In this document: positions 1-8,191 of the stretch, in pieces
How positions within the stretch are numbered: position 1 is the first letter of the stretch
Layout of the letters: each line of letters begins with the position of its first letter
Assembly: GCA_934654605.1 (NCBI GenBank)
Contig: CAKUGH010000005.1
Span: 1 to 55,735 of the forward strand
DNA from: an uncultured Collinsella sp.
GTDB taxonomy: Bacteria > Actinomycetota > Coriobacteriia > Coriobacteriales > Coriobacteriaceae
Length of the DNA stretch: 55,735 nt
Direction of reading: 5' to 3'
Program-made: the position numbers and the translations under genes
The notes under the pieces: model-generated
The model's input: the letters and a program-made list of their open reading frames with translations, nothing else
Told to the model about the DNA's origin: nothing
Database searches by the model: none

Positions 1-285
<285 letters not shown>

Positions 286-342
286 GTGCACGGCGTGAGC
301 AGATATGACATCAAGAAGAGATACCCAATACAAGGAGGAGCT

Positions 343-1773
343 ATGACGAACAAAGAGCTGGCTCAAAAGCTGCTGGACCTTTTGGGCGGTAAAGACAACG
401 TGCTGGCAAACGCGGCGTGCATGACGCGTCTGCGCGTGACCGTCAAAGACACGGGCAACGTCGACACGGAGGGTATTAAGGCACTCGACGGCGTGATGGG
501 CCTGGTCGAGGACGACACGATGCAGATTGTGCTGGGTCCGGGCAAGGTGAATAAGGTGCTCGAGGAGTTCTCCAAGCTCGCCGGCCTTGCGAAAGGCGTT
601 GCTGACGAGAGCGTAGTTGACGCTGCGGCCACAAACAAGGCCGCGCAGAAGGCCAAGTACGAGTCCAAACCGGTTCAGGCCTTCCTTAAGAAGATTTCCA
701 ACGTCTTCGTCGCCCTGCTTCCCGGCATTATTGCGGCTGGCCTCATTAACGGTATCTGCAACGTCATCAATGTCTCGACGGCGGGTGCGCTTGCGGGCGA
801 GTGGTGGTATCAGGGCATTCGTTCCATGGGTTGGGCCCTGTTCGCCTATCTGCCCATTTTGGTGGGCTATAACGCGGCGCGCGAGTTTGGTGGCTCCGCT
901 GCATTGGGCGGTATCGCCGGCATGATGTGCATCGCCAACAGCGCCATGCCCCTGCTTGCGCCTGGCGCTGCTGATCCTACCGCTGCCATTCTGCTGCCGC
1001 TCACCAATGCGCAGTACAACCCCGCAGCGGGCGGCATGATCGCGGCTCTCATCGCTGGTGCGTTTTTCGCCTGGATGGAGCGTCAGATTCGCAAGGTCAT
1101 GCCCAACGCGCTCGATACGTTCCTGTCCCCGCTGCTGGTGCTCATCATCGGCGCCTTTGCTCTGATGCTTGTCATCCAGCCGGTTGGCGCATGGCTGACG
1201 GCCGCAATCTTTAGCGTCCTCACCTTTATCTTCGAGAAGCTGGGCGTCCTGGGCGGCTATATCCTGTCGGCAGGCTTCTTGCCGCTGGTGTCCGTCGGCC
1301 TGCATCAGGCGCTCACGCCGATCCACGCTATGCTCAACGATCCCGACGGCGCTACCAAGGGCATCAATTACCTGCTGCCCATCCTTATGATGGCTGGCGG
1401 CGGCCAGGTCGGTGCCGGTTTGGCGCTGTACTTTAAGACCAAGAACGCCAAGCTCAAGAAGTATGTCGCCGAGTCCATCCCCGTTGGCATCCTGGGCGTG
1501 GGCGAGCCTCTGATGTATGCCGTTACGCTGCCGCTCGTTCGTCCGTTTGTGACGGCCTGCCTGGGTGCCGGATTTGGCGGCGCGCTCGCGGCACTGCTTC
1601 ACATCGGCACGGTTTCCCAGGGCGTTTCCGGTCTGTTTGGCCTGCTGATCGTCGTTCCTGGTCAGCAGCTCGGCTACGTTGCCGCTATGCTGCTTGCCTA
1701 TGCCGCCGGCTTTGTCCTGACGTGGTTCTTTGGCGTGGACGAGCAGAAGATCAACGAGTTTTTTGGCGAGTAG
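343..1773 (+). CDS. murP: PTS transporter EIIBC, N-acetylmuramic acid type
   Basis: This 476-residue protein is a phosphotransferase EIIBC permease. An N-terminal EIIB domain (about residues 1-85) carries the phosphocysteine at Cys26 in NAACMTRLR. A multi-span EIIC domain follows from about residue 110, with the conserved substrate-site motif GVGEP near residue 390. There is no fused EIIA, so phosphate must come from a separate EIIA. The ATG at 343 was chosen over an upstream in-frame start because AAGGAGG (332-338) sits just ahead of it. Position between murQ and mupG makes MurNAc the likely substrate, imported as MurNAc-6-P. Sequence alone would not separate it from a sucrose- or trehalose-type EIIBC. 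Confidence 0.85.
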   Translation: MTNKELAQKLLDLLGGKDNVLANAACMTRLRVTVKDTGNVDTEGIKALDGVMGLVEDDTMQIVLGPGKVNKVLEEFSKLAGLAKGVADESVVDAAATNKAAQKAKYESKPVQAFLKKISNVFVALLPGIIAAGLINGICNVINVSTAGALAGEWWYQGIRSMGWALFAYLPILVGYNAAREFGGSAALGGIAGMMCIANSAMPLLAPGAADPTAAILLPLTNAQYNPAAGGMIAALIAGAFFAWMERQIRKVMPNALDTFLSPLLVLIIGAFALMLVIQPVGAWLTAAIFSVLTFIFEKLGVLGGYILSAGFLPLVSVGLHQALTPIHAMLNDPDGATKGINYLLPILMMAGGGQVGAGLALYFKTKNAKLKKYVAESIPVGILGVGEPLMYAVTLPLVRPFVTACLGAGFGGALAALLHIGTVSQGVSGLFGLLIVVPGQQLGYVAAMLLAYAAGFVLTWFFGVDEQKINEFFGE

Positions 1774-1840
1774 TTTGATAGCGCGAGCCGTGTTGCTCAG
1801 AACTCGTGGCGCGCGGCAGATTTCTTGATGCTATGGTTGT

Positions 1841-1874
1841 GCCGGCGGGGCTAACTGCTCCGCCGGCCTTTTTT
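1841..1874 (+). terminator. Intrinsic terminator after murP, abutting the mupG RBS
   Basis: An 8-bp GC-only stem (GCCGGCGG with CCGCCGGC) with an 11-nt loop is followed by six T. The Shine-Dalgarno AAAGGAG of mupG begins at the next base, so the hairpin may partly terminate or attenuate transcription into mupG. Confidence 0.8.
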
Positions 1875-1890
1875 AAAGGAGCGTTGAAGC

Positions 1891-2943
1891 GTGAAAACGG
1901 GTATTTCGATTTATCTTTCCAGTCCTCTGCAGGATATTGAGCGGACGATTGAGCGTGGTGCCGCGGCGGGTGCGCGCTATGCGTTTACCTCGCTGCATAT
2001 TCCCGAGGATGGGGGAGCGACGTATGCCGATAAGGTCCGCCAGGTGCTGTCGCTGCTTTCCGCCCGCGGCATTGCGCTCATTGCCGATGTGGGGCCGCGC
2101 ACGTGCGATTTGCTGGGCCTTGAGCGCATGGAGGACTTGCGTGATCTGGGACTGGAGTACCTGCGCTTGGATTATGGCTTTAGTGCCCAGCGGGTCGCGG
2201 AGCTGTCCGGTGTATTTCGCATTGTGGTTAATGCGTCGACGGTGAGTTCCGATGAAATCGCATCGTGGCGAGAAGCCGGTGCCGATGTGACTCGTTTTGC
2301 CGCCTGCCACAATTTTTATCCCAAGCCCTATACCGGTTTAGCTCTGGAGGACATTGCTCGGACGAATCTTCGTCTTGCGGCGCTTGGCTTCGAAATCATG
2401 GCTTTTGTGCCGGGTGATGCCAACGTTCGCGGGCCGGTATTCGAGGGACTGCCGACGGTTGAGGCACAGCGCGGTCGCGCGTCAAAGGTTGCCCTCAATA
2501 TGCTTGAGCTTGTACATGGCGCCGATTGCGACATTGTTTTGGTCGGCGACCCCGATCTTTCCGATGCGGGTTGGGCACAGTTTGCTCAAGTTTCCGCCGG
2601 ATACGTAGACCTGCAATGTGAGCTTGAGCCCGGTTATGCCTATGTGCGCGGGCAGATTCATCACGACCGGCCCGACTCGAGCACCCTCATCTTTGGGTCT
2701 CAGGAGTCACGCACGACGCTTAAGCCAGATTCCGTGCCGACGGATACCGGTGCCGGCCTGCCGCGAAAGACGGGGTCGATCGCTGTGAGCAATAGCGGCT
2801 ATGGGCGCTACGAAGGCGAGCTTGAGATTGCGCGGGTCGATCTTCCCGGTGACGAGCGCATGAACGTTGCGGGCCATATCACGCCTGAGGCAATGGAGCT
2901 GCTGCCGTTCATCAAACGCGGATTCGGGGTACGGTTCGTTTAG
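1891..2943 (+). CDS. mupG: MupG-family 6-phospho-N-acetylmuramidase (former DUF871)
   Basis: This 350-residue cytoplasmic protein begins MKTGISIYLSS and matches the DUF871 family, whose characterised member MupG of Staphylococcus aureus hydrolyses MurNAc-6-P-GlcNAc taken up by MurP. The N-terminal two thirds look like a TIM barrel (runs such as ALIADVGPRT and RLDYGF), and the C-terminal third is the small domain typical of the family. The start is GTG at 1891, ten bases after AAAGGA (1875-1880). The murQ-murP-mupG order agrees with the MurNAc-GlcNAc salvage pathway: import, cleavage of the glycosidic bond, then removal of lactate by MurQ. No MurR regulator is visible. Confidence 0.82.
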   Translation: MKTGISIYLSSPLQDIERTIERGAAAGARYAFTSLHIPEDGGATYADKVRQVLSLLSARGIALIADVGPRTCDLLGLERMEDLRDLGLEYLRLDYGFSAQRVAELSGVFRIVVNASTVSSDEIASWREAGADVTRFAACHNFYPKPYTGLALEDIARTNLRLAALGFEIMAFVPGDANVRGPVFEGLPTVEAQRGRASKVALNMLELVHGADCDIVLVGDPDLSDAGWAQFAQVSAGYVDLQCELEPGYAYVRGQIHHDRPDSSTLIFGSQESRTTLKPDSVPTDTGAGLPRKTGSIAVSNSGYGRYEGELEIARVDLPGDERMNVAGHITPEAMELLPFIKRGFGVRFV

Positions 2944-3035
2944 CGTGTGACCCGTGGGCTACAATTGCCCCATCATGCGAAGGCGCCTCGTATGGTGTGT
3001 ACCTGCGTTGGCCGATCTATATGCGGAGGATTCCC

Positions 3036-3395
3036 ATGACCGTACTGTTTGTTGAATATCCCAAGTGCTCGACCTGTAAAAAGGCCAAGGCATGGCTGGA
3101 CGAACATGGGGTTGAGTATATCGACCGCGATATCGTTGCGGACAATCCCGCGGCCGATGAACTTGCGACCTGGATTGCTCGTTCGGGGCTGCCGGTGCGA
3201 CGCTTCTTTAACTCGTCGGGCATGAAATATCGAGAGCTGGGCCTGAAGGCGCGCCTGGATGCGGGTATGACGGACCAGGAGTGCTGCGAGCTGTTGGCGA
3301 CTGATGGCATGCTGGTTAAGCGCCCGCTGCTGGTGGGCGACGACTTTGCGATCCCCGGCTTTAGGGAAGCGGCTTGGACTGAGGCGTTGCTGTAG
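3036..3395 (+). CDS. ArsC/Spx-family thioredoxin-fold protein (CxxC type)
   Basis: This 119-residue protein has the ArsC/Spx/YffB fold signature: a first strand ending in PKCSTCKKAKAWLDE, so the N-terminal cysteines are Cys11 and Cys14, followed by the family pattern IDRDIVADNP and a C-terminal KRPLLVGDDFAIPGF. The K-R-P-L-L segment is the conserved Arg-Pro loop of the family. Members include arsenate reductases, Spx regulators and YffB-like proteins, so reductase activity is plausible but the substrate is unknown. ATG 3036 was chosen because GGAGGA (3025-3030) precedes it; an upstream in-frame ATG has no such site. It appears monocistronic, and no ars operon genes are nearby. Confidence 0.75.
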   Translation: MTVLFVEYPKCSTCKKAKAWLDEHGVEYIDRDIVADNPAADELATWIARSGLPVRRFFNSSGMKYRELGLKARLDAGMTDQECCELLATDGMLVKRPLLVGDDFAIPGFREAAWTEALL

Positions 3396-3400
3396 CGGTT

Positions 3401-3450
3401 GCGGAAAGTGCGTCCCGTTTTGAGCGCTGATCCTGGGACGCGGTTTCCGC
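3401..3450. repeat. 50-bp intergenic inverted repeat
   Basis: Two 16-nt arms (3401-3416 and 3435-3450) pair with only two adjacent mismatches around an 18-nt centre. The arms contain GCGTCCC and GGGACGC bordered by GCGGAAA and TTTCCGC. It lies between two convergent genes and has no T tract. It may act as a shared transcript end or be a REP-type repeat; only one copy is in this window. Confidence 0.7.
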
Positions 3451-3463
3451 CGGGGCATGCGTG

Positions 3464-3874
3464 CTAATCCTCGTGCTGTGCCCATTCGTGTGGGTTGTAG
3501 ACCTTTACGTGCTTGTTGGGCGTGCCGCTCCAGCATTCTTCCTCCATAAAGGGCAGATATGCCTGCACGCCGGGGCAGATGAACGGGATCCGTTGCGCTT
3601 GCAGGCGGTCGCGTTGGCGCTGCTCCAGATGCGCCTCGGATATGACGGTCGGCATGCCGGAGAGCTCGACGAGGCTTGCTTGGATTCGCTTGAGGTCGGG
3701 GAGTCCTGCGTGCCAAGACGTCCGCATGATCAAAAACGAGGCGCGGCGGTATGTCGCCTGCATGACCGTAATGGCGGGGCGCAATGTGGGATGGATTTTG
3801 CCGCGGTCGGGCCAAGGGCCAACGGCGATCTCGAGGCCGAGGGTCTCCCACAGGTAATCAAGCTCTTCATTCAT
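3464..3874 (-). CDS. Hypothetical protein (136 aa), possibly a shortened regulator-like protein
   Basis: The function is not recognised. The 136-residue protein is rich in Trp, Arg and His and has no membrane segment. The stretch RLQAQRIPFICPGVQAYLPFMEEE resembles a motif (IPF-x-x-P-G-x-Q-x-YLPF) that I associate with longer MarR-like proteins of Gram-positive bacteria; if that is right, this is a truncated relative lacking the DNA-binding remainder. That link is from memory and weak. The start at 3874 has only a weak GAGG about six bases upstream. The gene converges on the ArsC-like gene. Confidence 0.5.
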   Translation of the reverse strand: MNEELDYLWETLGLEIAVGPWPDRGKIHPTLRPAITVMQATYRRASFLIMRTSWHAGLPDLKRIQASLVELSGMPTVISEAHLEQRQRDRLQAQRIPFICPGVQAYLPFMEEECWSGTPNKHVKVYNPHEWAQHED

Positions 3875-4066
3875 GGCGCCTCGATATCCGCGTAATAATG
3901 ATGGTTCGATTGTTCCATCTGCCGTGAGCGCCGCATTGCTGTAATCTACCAGCGGCGCTTGCGGAATGATATGCGGACGCCGGCGTCCTGCATGCTGGTA
4001 TCACTTCACAGGTCCTTCACGAGCTGGCTGAATTTGACCGAATTTCAAAAAAGTCAAAATTGAGGC

Positions 4067-4095
4067 TTGCGCCACGGCGGGACTTCCCGTATATT
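4067..4095 (+). promoter_or_regulatory. Probable sigma-70-type promoter of the tRNA pair
   Basis: TTGCGC (4067-4072) and TATATT (4090-4095) are separated by 17 bases. Initiation would fall about 38 bp before tRNA-Gln. Confidence 0.6.
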
Positions 4096-4139
4096 TCTTT
4101 CTTGCGCAAAGGCACAGCCGAGCGCAGCGATGCAGTCAT

Positions 4140-4213
4140 TGGGATGTCGTCTAATGGCAGGACAGCGGATTCTGGTTCCGTCAATGGGGGTTCGACTCCC
4201 TCCATCCCAGCCA
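4140..4213 (+). tRNA. tRNA-Gln (anticodon CTG)
   Basis: A full cloverleaf can be drawn: acceptor stem TGGGATG/CATCCCA, anticodon stem GCGGA/TCCGT around loop TTCTGGT with anticodon CTG, T arm GGGGG-TTCGACT-CCCTC. The 3' CCA is encoded (4211-4213). Confidence 0.93.
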
Positions 4214-4230
4214 TTGCATTTGCTACATAT

Positions 4231-4304
4231 GGCCCGTTCGTCTAGCGGTTTAGGACGCCGCCCTCTCAAGGCGGAGATCACCAGTTCGAATCTGGTACGG
4301 GCTA
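4231..4304 (+). tRNA. tRNA-Glu (anticodon CTC)
   Basis: Acceptor stem GGCCCGT/ACGGGCT, anticodon stem CCGCC/GGCGG with loop CTCTCAA (anticodon CTC), T arm ACCAG-TTCGAAT-CTGGT. The bases after the discriminator A are CCC, so CCA is not encoded, unlike the neighbouring tRNA-Gln 17 bp upstream. Both are probably on one transcript. Confidence 0.93.
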
Positions 4305-4318
4305 CCCACAAATGAACG

Positions 4319-4346
4319 CCCGGGCCTCGCAAGAGACCCGGGTTTT
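4319..4346 (+). terminator. Terminator of the tRNA operon
   Basis: A 10-bp stem with one mismatch (4319-4328 with 4333-4342) is closed by a GCAA tetraloop and followed by TTTT. Confidence 0.85.
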
Positions 4347-4402
4347 GTGTATCGACCGTATATGCGGCGTTTGCCGCGTTTCGCTCAGATCGAGGAGTGG
4401 CC

Positions 4403-5320
4403 ATGGATCTGCCCATCAGCTTGCAAGACATCACGTATGCCGAGAACTATCTGGCGCAGGGTGACCTGGCCACGGCGACGCCGCTGCTGGAGCGTCTGGT
4501 GGAGCTTGCCGAGGAGTATATCGACGCCGAGTGCAAGACGGAGGAGAACCGTCAGTTCTTTAGCTTCGATAGCAAGTTTGAGCGTCTGGCCTATCGTCGC
4601 GTGGAGAAGGATCCGCGCGAGCTGGTTCAGGTCGAGGTGCCGTTTGACCGCCTGTACTCCGACATGGCGTTTGCCTACATTCGCCAGCAGGATTATGTGA
4701 GCGCCCGTAATGCCCTGATGCAGGCCGTGCGCTGGGACCCCATGAACTGCAACTATCGTTTGGACTTGGCCGAGCTGTTCCGTGCGCTCGAGGACAAGCA
4801 GGAGTGGGCATCGCTCTCGTTCTCGGTGTTGGAGCGCGCGAGCGATGGCAAGTGCGCCGCCCGCGCCTATGCCAATCTAGGTCAGTACTTCTTGGAGCCC
4901 GAGACCGAGAACGTCTCGGCGGCCGTGGGTTGCGCGCGTCTGGCGCTGCGCTTGGCCCCTGGCGATGCGCATACGACGCGCCTGCTCAACAAGATCCATA
5001 CTGCCTATCCGGATGCCGCCGATGAGAGCGACGACCATGTGATGGGTGAACTGGCCCTGCAAGGCGTGCCGACCTCGCCTTCGGCCGAGATTGCCATCTG
5101 CCTGATTATGTGCGCGACCGATGCTGCAAGCGACGGCGACAAGCAGGAGGCGACGCGCCTGACGGTGCGTGCTCGCGACTTGGTAGGCGAGGAGGCCTGC
5201 GCGGCGATTATCAAACTGGTGCGCGAGAGCGACGCCGAGCTCAATGCTGAGCGCAAGGCAAAGCGCGACGCCGCGGGCTCAAACGCCGATGGCGCCAAGG
5301 AGGCCGGCGATGCCCAGTAA
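4403..5320 (+). CDS. TPR-type helical repeat protein
   Basis: This 305-residue soluble protein reads as tetratricopeptide-like helical hairpins: YAENYLAQGDLATATPLLERLVELAEEYI, LYSDMAFAYIRQQDYVSARNALMQAVRWDP and further Ala/Leu-rich repeats to about residue 200, then a less regular helical region and a charged Ala-rich tail. TPR scaffolds mediate protein contacts; no catalytic motif is visible. ATG 4403 was chosen because GAGGAG (4392-4397) is five bases upstream, although GTG 4397 is in frame. The end overlaps smpB by 11 bp and carries the smpB ribosome binding site, so the two are translationally coupled. A role with trans-translation is only suggested by this linkage. Confidence 0.75.
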   Translation: MDLPISLQDITYAENYLAQGDLATATPLLERLVELAEEYIDAECKTEENRQFFSFDSKFERLAYRRVEKDPRELVQVEVPFDRLYSDMAFAYIRQQDYVSARNALMQAVRWDPMNCNYRLDLAELFRALEDKQEWASLSFSVLERASDGKCAARAYANLGQYFLEPETENVSAAVGCARLALRLAPGDAHTTRLLNKIHTAYPDAADESDDHVMGELALQGVPTSPSAEIAICLIMCATDAASDGDKQEATRLTVRARDLVGEEACAAIIKLVRESDAELNAERKAKRDAAGSNADGAKEAGDAQ

Positions 5321-5780
5321 GCGCGAGCGCAAGCTCATTTCCAAGAATCGCTCGGCACACCACGAGTACTTTATCGATGAGACCTTTGAGTGCGGCATTG
5401 AGCTGAGTGGCACCGAGGTCAAGTCGATTCGCGAGCGCGCGTGCCAGATCACCGACACCTTTGCACTGATTCGTGGCGGCGAGTGCTGGCTCGTGGGCCT
5501 GCATATTCACCCTTATAGCCATGGTGGCGTGTGGAACCGCGACCCTGATCGCCGTCGTCGTCTGCTGCTGCACCGCAAGGAGATTGACTTTCTCGACGGT
5601 AAGCTACGTAATCGCGGCTATGCTCTGGTGCCGCTGGAGCTCTACTTTAATACCGACGGCCGCGTAAAGCTGCTGCTGGGCCTAGGCCGCGGCAAGAAGC
5701 TTTATGACAAGCGCGAGGATATGGCCAAACGCGATGTCCAACGCGAGATTGACCGCGCCCTCAAGGAGCGCAATCGCTAG
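5310..5780 (+). CDS. smpB: SsrA-binding protein SmpB
   Basis: This 156-residue protein has the full SmpB pattern: an N-terminal KLISKNRSAHHEYFIDETFECGI strand region, GTEVKSIRE, the ALI-x-x-GE-x-W core, the YSHGG-x-x-x-x-DP-x-RRRRLLLHRKEI segment and the basic C-terminal tail GRGKKLYDKREDMAKRD. SmpB binds tmRNA and places it in stalled ribosomes, with the C-terminal tail reading the empty mRNA channel. The start at 5310 follows AAGGAGG at 5297-5303 and lies inside the upstream TPR gene. The tmRNA gene is not visible in this window. Confidence 0.95.
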   Translation: MPSKRERKLISKNRSAHHEYFIDETFECGIELSGTEVKSIRERACQITDTFALIRGGECWLVGLHIHPYSHGGVWNRDPDRRRRLLLHRKEIDFLDGKLRNRGYALVPLELYFNTDGRVKLLLGLGRGKKLYDKREDMAKRDVQREIDRALKERNR

Positions 5781-5792
5781 GCGCTCTGTATA

Positions 5793-5859
5793 AGTTGCGG
5801 TGGAATACGGACTGTTTTGCCTGTTTGAGGGGATATTCAGTCCCTATTTCACCGCAACT
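5793..5859. repeat. 67-bp inverted repeat, AGTTGCGGTG family, copy 1
   Basis: Arms of 21 nt (5793-5813 and 5839-5859) differ from perfect pairing at two positions. The terminal sequence AGTTGCGGTG and the total length of 67 bp are shared with the element at 20767-20833, which defines a family. Confidence 0.8.
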
Positions 5860-5901
5860 GCGGGCGTCTCATCTTGCTTACTGTTTTGACACATATGTCT
5901 C

Positions 5902-5935
5902 AAAGGCGGTGTCCGTTATGGGCATCGCCTTTTTT
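5902..5935 (+). terminator. Intrinsic terminator between smpB and the flavin reductase
   Basis: AAAGGCGGTG (5902-5911) pairs with CATCGCCTTT (5923-5932), one G-T pair, followed by a T run. It could end the smpB transcript or attenuate the gene starting 52 bp further on. Just upstream (5888-5901) is a near-palindrome with core ACATATGT, possibly an operator. Confidence 0.65.
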
Positions 5936-5986
5936 GTGGGTACATACATCCATGAGGTTCCAACCCGGGTTAGGGGAGTGATCGTT

Positions 5987-6490
5987 ATGGACAAAACTGC
6001 GTTCTTTACCATGCCGAGCGGTCTGTACGTGGTGAGCGCCGCGGCAGACGGGCTGCGCGCCGGTTGCGTCATCAACACGGCGGTGCAGGTGACGTCCGCA
6101 CCGCCGCGCATTTCGATTGCCGTGAACAAGGACAACGTCACCTCGGGCGTCATCGCATCGGCCAAAGCGTTCGCGCTGACCGTGATCGATCAGACCGCCG
6201 ACATGCTCTACATCGGTAACTTTGGGTTCCGCACCAGCAGCGATTATGACAAGTTTGCCAAATACGAGACCCACGAGACGGCTCTGGGCATGCCTTATGT
6301 GCCCGAGCATGCGGCGGCGCTGTTTAGCTGCCGTTTGATCGACACCGTGGATGTGGGCACGCACCTGCTGTTTATCGGCGAAGTCGAGGATGCCGAGCGC
6401 CTGAGTGACGAGACGCCGCTCACCTACGATTACTACCACAAGGTCCTGAAGGGCAAGACGCCTCCGAAGGCGTCCTCGTATCAAGGTTAG
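5987..6490 (+). CDS. Flavin reductase-like FMN-binding split-barrel protein
   Basis: This 167-residue protein belongs to the flavin reductase-like domain group: an N-terminal MPSGLYVVSAAADG strand, AGCVINTAVQVTSAPPRISIAVNKDN (the FMN phosphate-binding strand-loop), and a later barrel strand with THLLFIGEVEDAE. Such proteins bind FMN and often pass electrons to or from rubredoxin or an oxygen-reducing partner. ATG 5987 follows AGGGGAG near 5972; a longer upstream frame has no ribosome site. The next gene encodes a rubredoxin, which supports a small electron-transfer role, for example in oxygen or peroxide defence in an anaerobe. The exact reaction is not established. Confidence 0.8.
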   Translation: MDKTAFFTMPSGLYVVSAAADGLRAGCVINTAVQVTSAPPRISIAVNKDNVTSGVIASAKAFALTVIDQTADMLYIGNFGFRTSSDYDKFAKYETHETALGMPYVPEHAAALFSCRLIDTVDVGTHLLFIGEVEDAERLSDETPLTYDYYHKVLKGKTPPKASSYQG

Positions 6491-6507
6491 AAATGTTCTA
6501 AAAATAC

Positions 6508-6535
6508 TTGCATTATATTATTGATAATCTATACT
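6508..6535 (+). promoter_or_regulatory. Promoter in an AT-rich block before the rubredoxin gene
   Basis: TTGCAT (6508-6513) and TATACT (6530-6535) are 16 bases apart inside a conspicuously AT-rich stretch (6490-6540). A TTGATAATC half-site overlaps the spacer and resembles half of a Fur/PerR-type box; that reading is tentative. Confidence 0.55.
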
Positions 6536-6579
6536 AATAAGTGAAGTACATCACCAGTCGCGTTCGAGAGGAGAACATC

Positions 6580-6723
6580 ATGGCTGAGGAGAAGAAGACG
6601 TATAAGTTCGTGTGCGTCGTTTGCGGTTACGAGGTTGAGGTCGATACGCCCGAGCTGCCCGAGGATTATGTGTGCCCGGTGTGCGGCGTCGGTCCCGATC
6701 AGTTTGAGCTCGTCGAGGAGTAG
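6580..6723 (+). CDS. Rubredoxin-like protein (47 aa)
   Basis: This tiny protein has two knuckles, CVVCGYE and CPVCGVG, supplying four cysteines for a single Fe(SCys)4 site, with the rubredoxin spacing [17 protein letters not shown]. Rubredoxins carry single electrons in the cytoplasm. At 47 residues it is slightly shorter than the typical 50-54. The start at 6580 follows GAGAGGAG (6566-6572). It has its own likely promoter but may also be co-transcribed with the flavin reductase 89 bp upstream, its probable partner. Confidence 0.85.
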   Translation: MAEEKKTYKFVCVVCGYEVEVDTPELPEDYVCPVCGVGPDQFELVEE

Positions 6724-6762
6724 CTCGCAGACACACGGCGAAAGCCGAACATAGCTCTGTCC

Positions 6763-6800
6763 AAGGGCCCCGGTCGTATGTTTCGGCCGGGGCCCTTTTT
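6763..6800 (+). terminator. Strong terminator after the rubredoxin gene
   Basis: GGGCCCCGG (6765-6773) pairs perfectly with CCGGGGCCC (6787-6795) and is followed by five T. AA before the stem extends pairing with the T run, so it could work in both directions. Confidence 0.88.
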
Positions 6801-6828
6801 GGTGCAAGGGGATCGTATTTGTCCGATT

Positions 6829-6885
6829 GTCTCGATTTGTAACAGCAAGGGGCGGAAATTGGCTCCATCTGTTACAGATCGAGAC
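6829..6885. repeat. 57-bp hairpin element, single copy
   Basis: Arms GTCTCGATTTGTAACA and TGTTACAGATCGAGAC (one mismatch) surround a 25-nt centre. This is one of 19 such elements in the window, here between a terminator and the 3' end of the Nramp gene. There is no T tract. Confidence 0.9.
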
Positions 6886-6912
6886 GTTTGCCTGGGTGGG
6901 CGCCCCGCCCCA

Positions 6913-8169
6913 TTACATCCCTGTCAACAACACGACATCGAGAATCGTTACGATGGCACCGATCCCTACAAGCAGCGCGTTGAGCGGGCGCGAATTGGCG
7001 TATTTGCTCATGACGCGGCGTGAACTGGTGAGCCGTATGAGCACAAAGACCGTAATCGGCAGCTGAAGCGACAGCAGTGCCTGGCTCCAGATGAGACCTT
7101 CAAAAGGATTTGGGACGACTAGGCACGCCGTCACTGCGCCGACGAAACAGGCCGCCACCCCGATCGAGGAATGTCGGTCGTGGATGTCGTATTCCTCGTC
7201 GAACATGCCCGCAGTGATGGTTCCCGCCGCCATGCCCGCTGTCACGCTGCTCGATAGTCCCGCGAACAGCAGCGCTACCGCAAAGATGGTCGAGCTCGCC
7301 GGGCCCAAGATGGGGGAGAGCGTGGCCGCTGCGACGGCGAGGTCGTCTACGACCATGCCGTGCGCAAAGAAGGTCGTTGCGGCCAGGATGACCATGGCCG
7401 AGTTGATCGCCCAGCCCACACCCATCGAAAAGAGTGTGTCGAAGAGCTCGTAGCGCAGGCGCTCCTCGATAACCTGCTCGCCTTGGCCTTCGAAGTGCAT
7501 GGATTGGATGACCTCGGAGTGCAGAAAGAGGTTGTGGGGCATGACGACCGCCCCCAGGATGCTGACGACAATCGCCGCCGAGCCGGTGGGCATGCTGGGG
7601 GTGATCCAGTCTGTGACGGCTTGCGGCCAGTCGACTTTGACCAGCGCGAGCTCGGCCAAAAACGACAGACCAACTATGCCAACGAAAGCGATAATCCAGC
7701 GCTCGGCGCGTTTGTAGGAGCTCGTCATGAGCATCGCCATCGATATCGTCGCCACGATGATGCAGGCGACGCGCACGGGCAGCCCAAAGAGCATCTGGAG
7801 TGCGATCGCACCGCCCAGGACCTCGGCCATGGCGGTGGCGACGGTCGCGAGATATGCACTGGCGAGCACGGCGCGTCCGACGGCGCGGGGAAGAAAGCGG
7901 GTCGTGGCCTCGGCAAGGCAGGCGCCCGTGGCGATGCCCAGGTGCGCCGCGTTGTGCTGCAAGATGATCAGCATAATCGTAGACAGCGTGACCACCCACA
8001 GCAGCGCGTAGCCAAACTGCGAGCCCGCGGCCATGTTAGAGGCCCAGTTGCCCGGATCGATAAAGCCGACGGTGACGAGCAGTCCGGGACCGATGTGCCG
8101 GGCGATGTCCAGGCCTCCGTGGCCTCCGGTGCGGTGCGAGCCAAAGTGTTGTTTGAGATGGTTGAGCAT
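6913..8169 (-). CDS. Nramp-family divalent metal transporter
   Basis: This 418-residue membrane protein has about eleven predicted spans and both Nramp signature sites: DPGN at residues 38-41 in span 1 and MPHN at 210-213 in span 6, the pair that coordinates the transported metal (Asp, Asn, Met). Homologues such as MntH import Mn2+ or Fe2+ with protons. The ATG at 8169 was preferred to the one at 8184 because CAGGA lies about seven bases upstream. It lies 75 bp downstream of gpmA; phosphoglycerate mutases of the other, cofactor-independent class need Mn, so the pairing with the cofactor-dependent gpmA is not obviously functional. Confidence 0.88.
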   Translation of the reverse strand: MLNHLKQHFGSHRTGGHGGLDIARHIGPGLLVTVGFIDPGNWASNMAAGSQFGYALLWVVTLSTIMLIILQHNAAHLGIATGACLAEATTRFLPRAVGRAVLASAYLATVATAMAEVLGGAIALQMLFGLPVRVACIIVATISMAMLMTSSYKRAERWIIAFVGIVGLSFLAELALVKVDWPQAVTDWITPSMPTGSAAIVVSILGAVVMPHNLFLHSEVIQSMHFEGQGEQVIEERLRYELFDTLFSMGVGWAINSAMVILAATTFFAHGMVVDDLAVAAATLSPILGPASSTIFAVALLFAGLSSSVTAGMAAGTITAGMFDEEYDIHDRHSSIGVAACFVGAVTACLVVPNPFEGLIWSQALLSLQLPITVFVLIRLTSSRRVMSKYANSRPLNALLVGIGAIVTILDVVLLTGM

Positions 8170-8191
8170 GGTCGGTTCCTGCATAGGGGCA

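Noticed and set aside
6829..6885. Reading the 57-bp elements as intrinsic terminators
   Set aside because: No T tract follows them, a true terminator precedes this copy, and arrays of up to four would be redundant.
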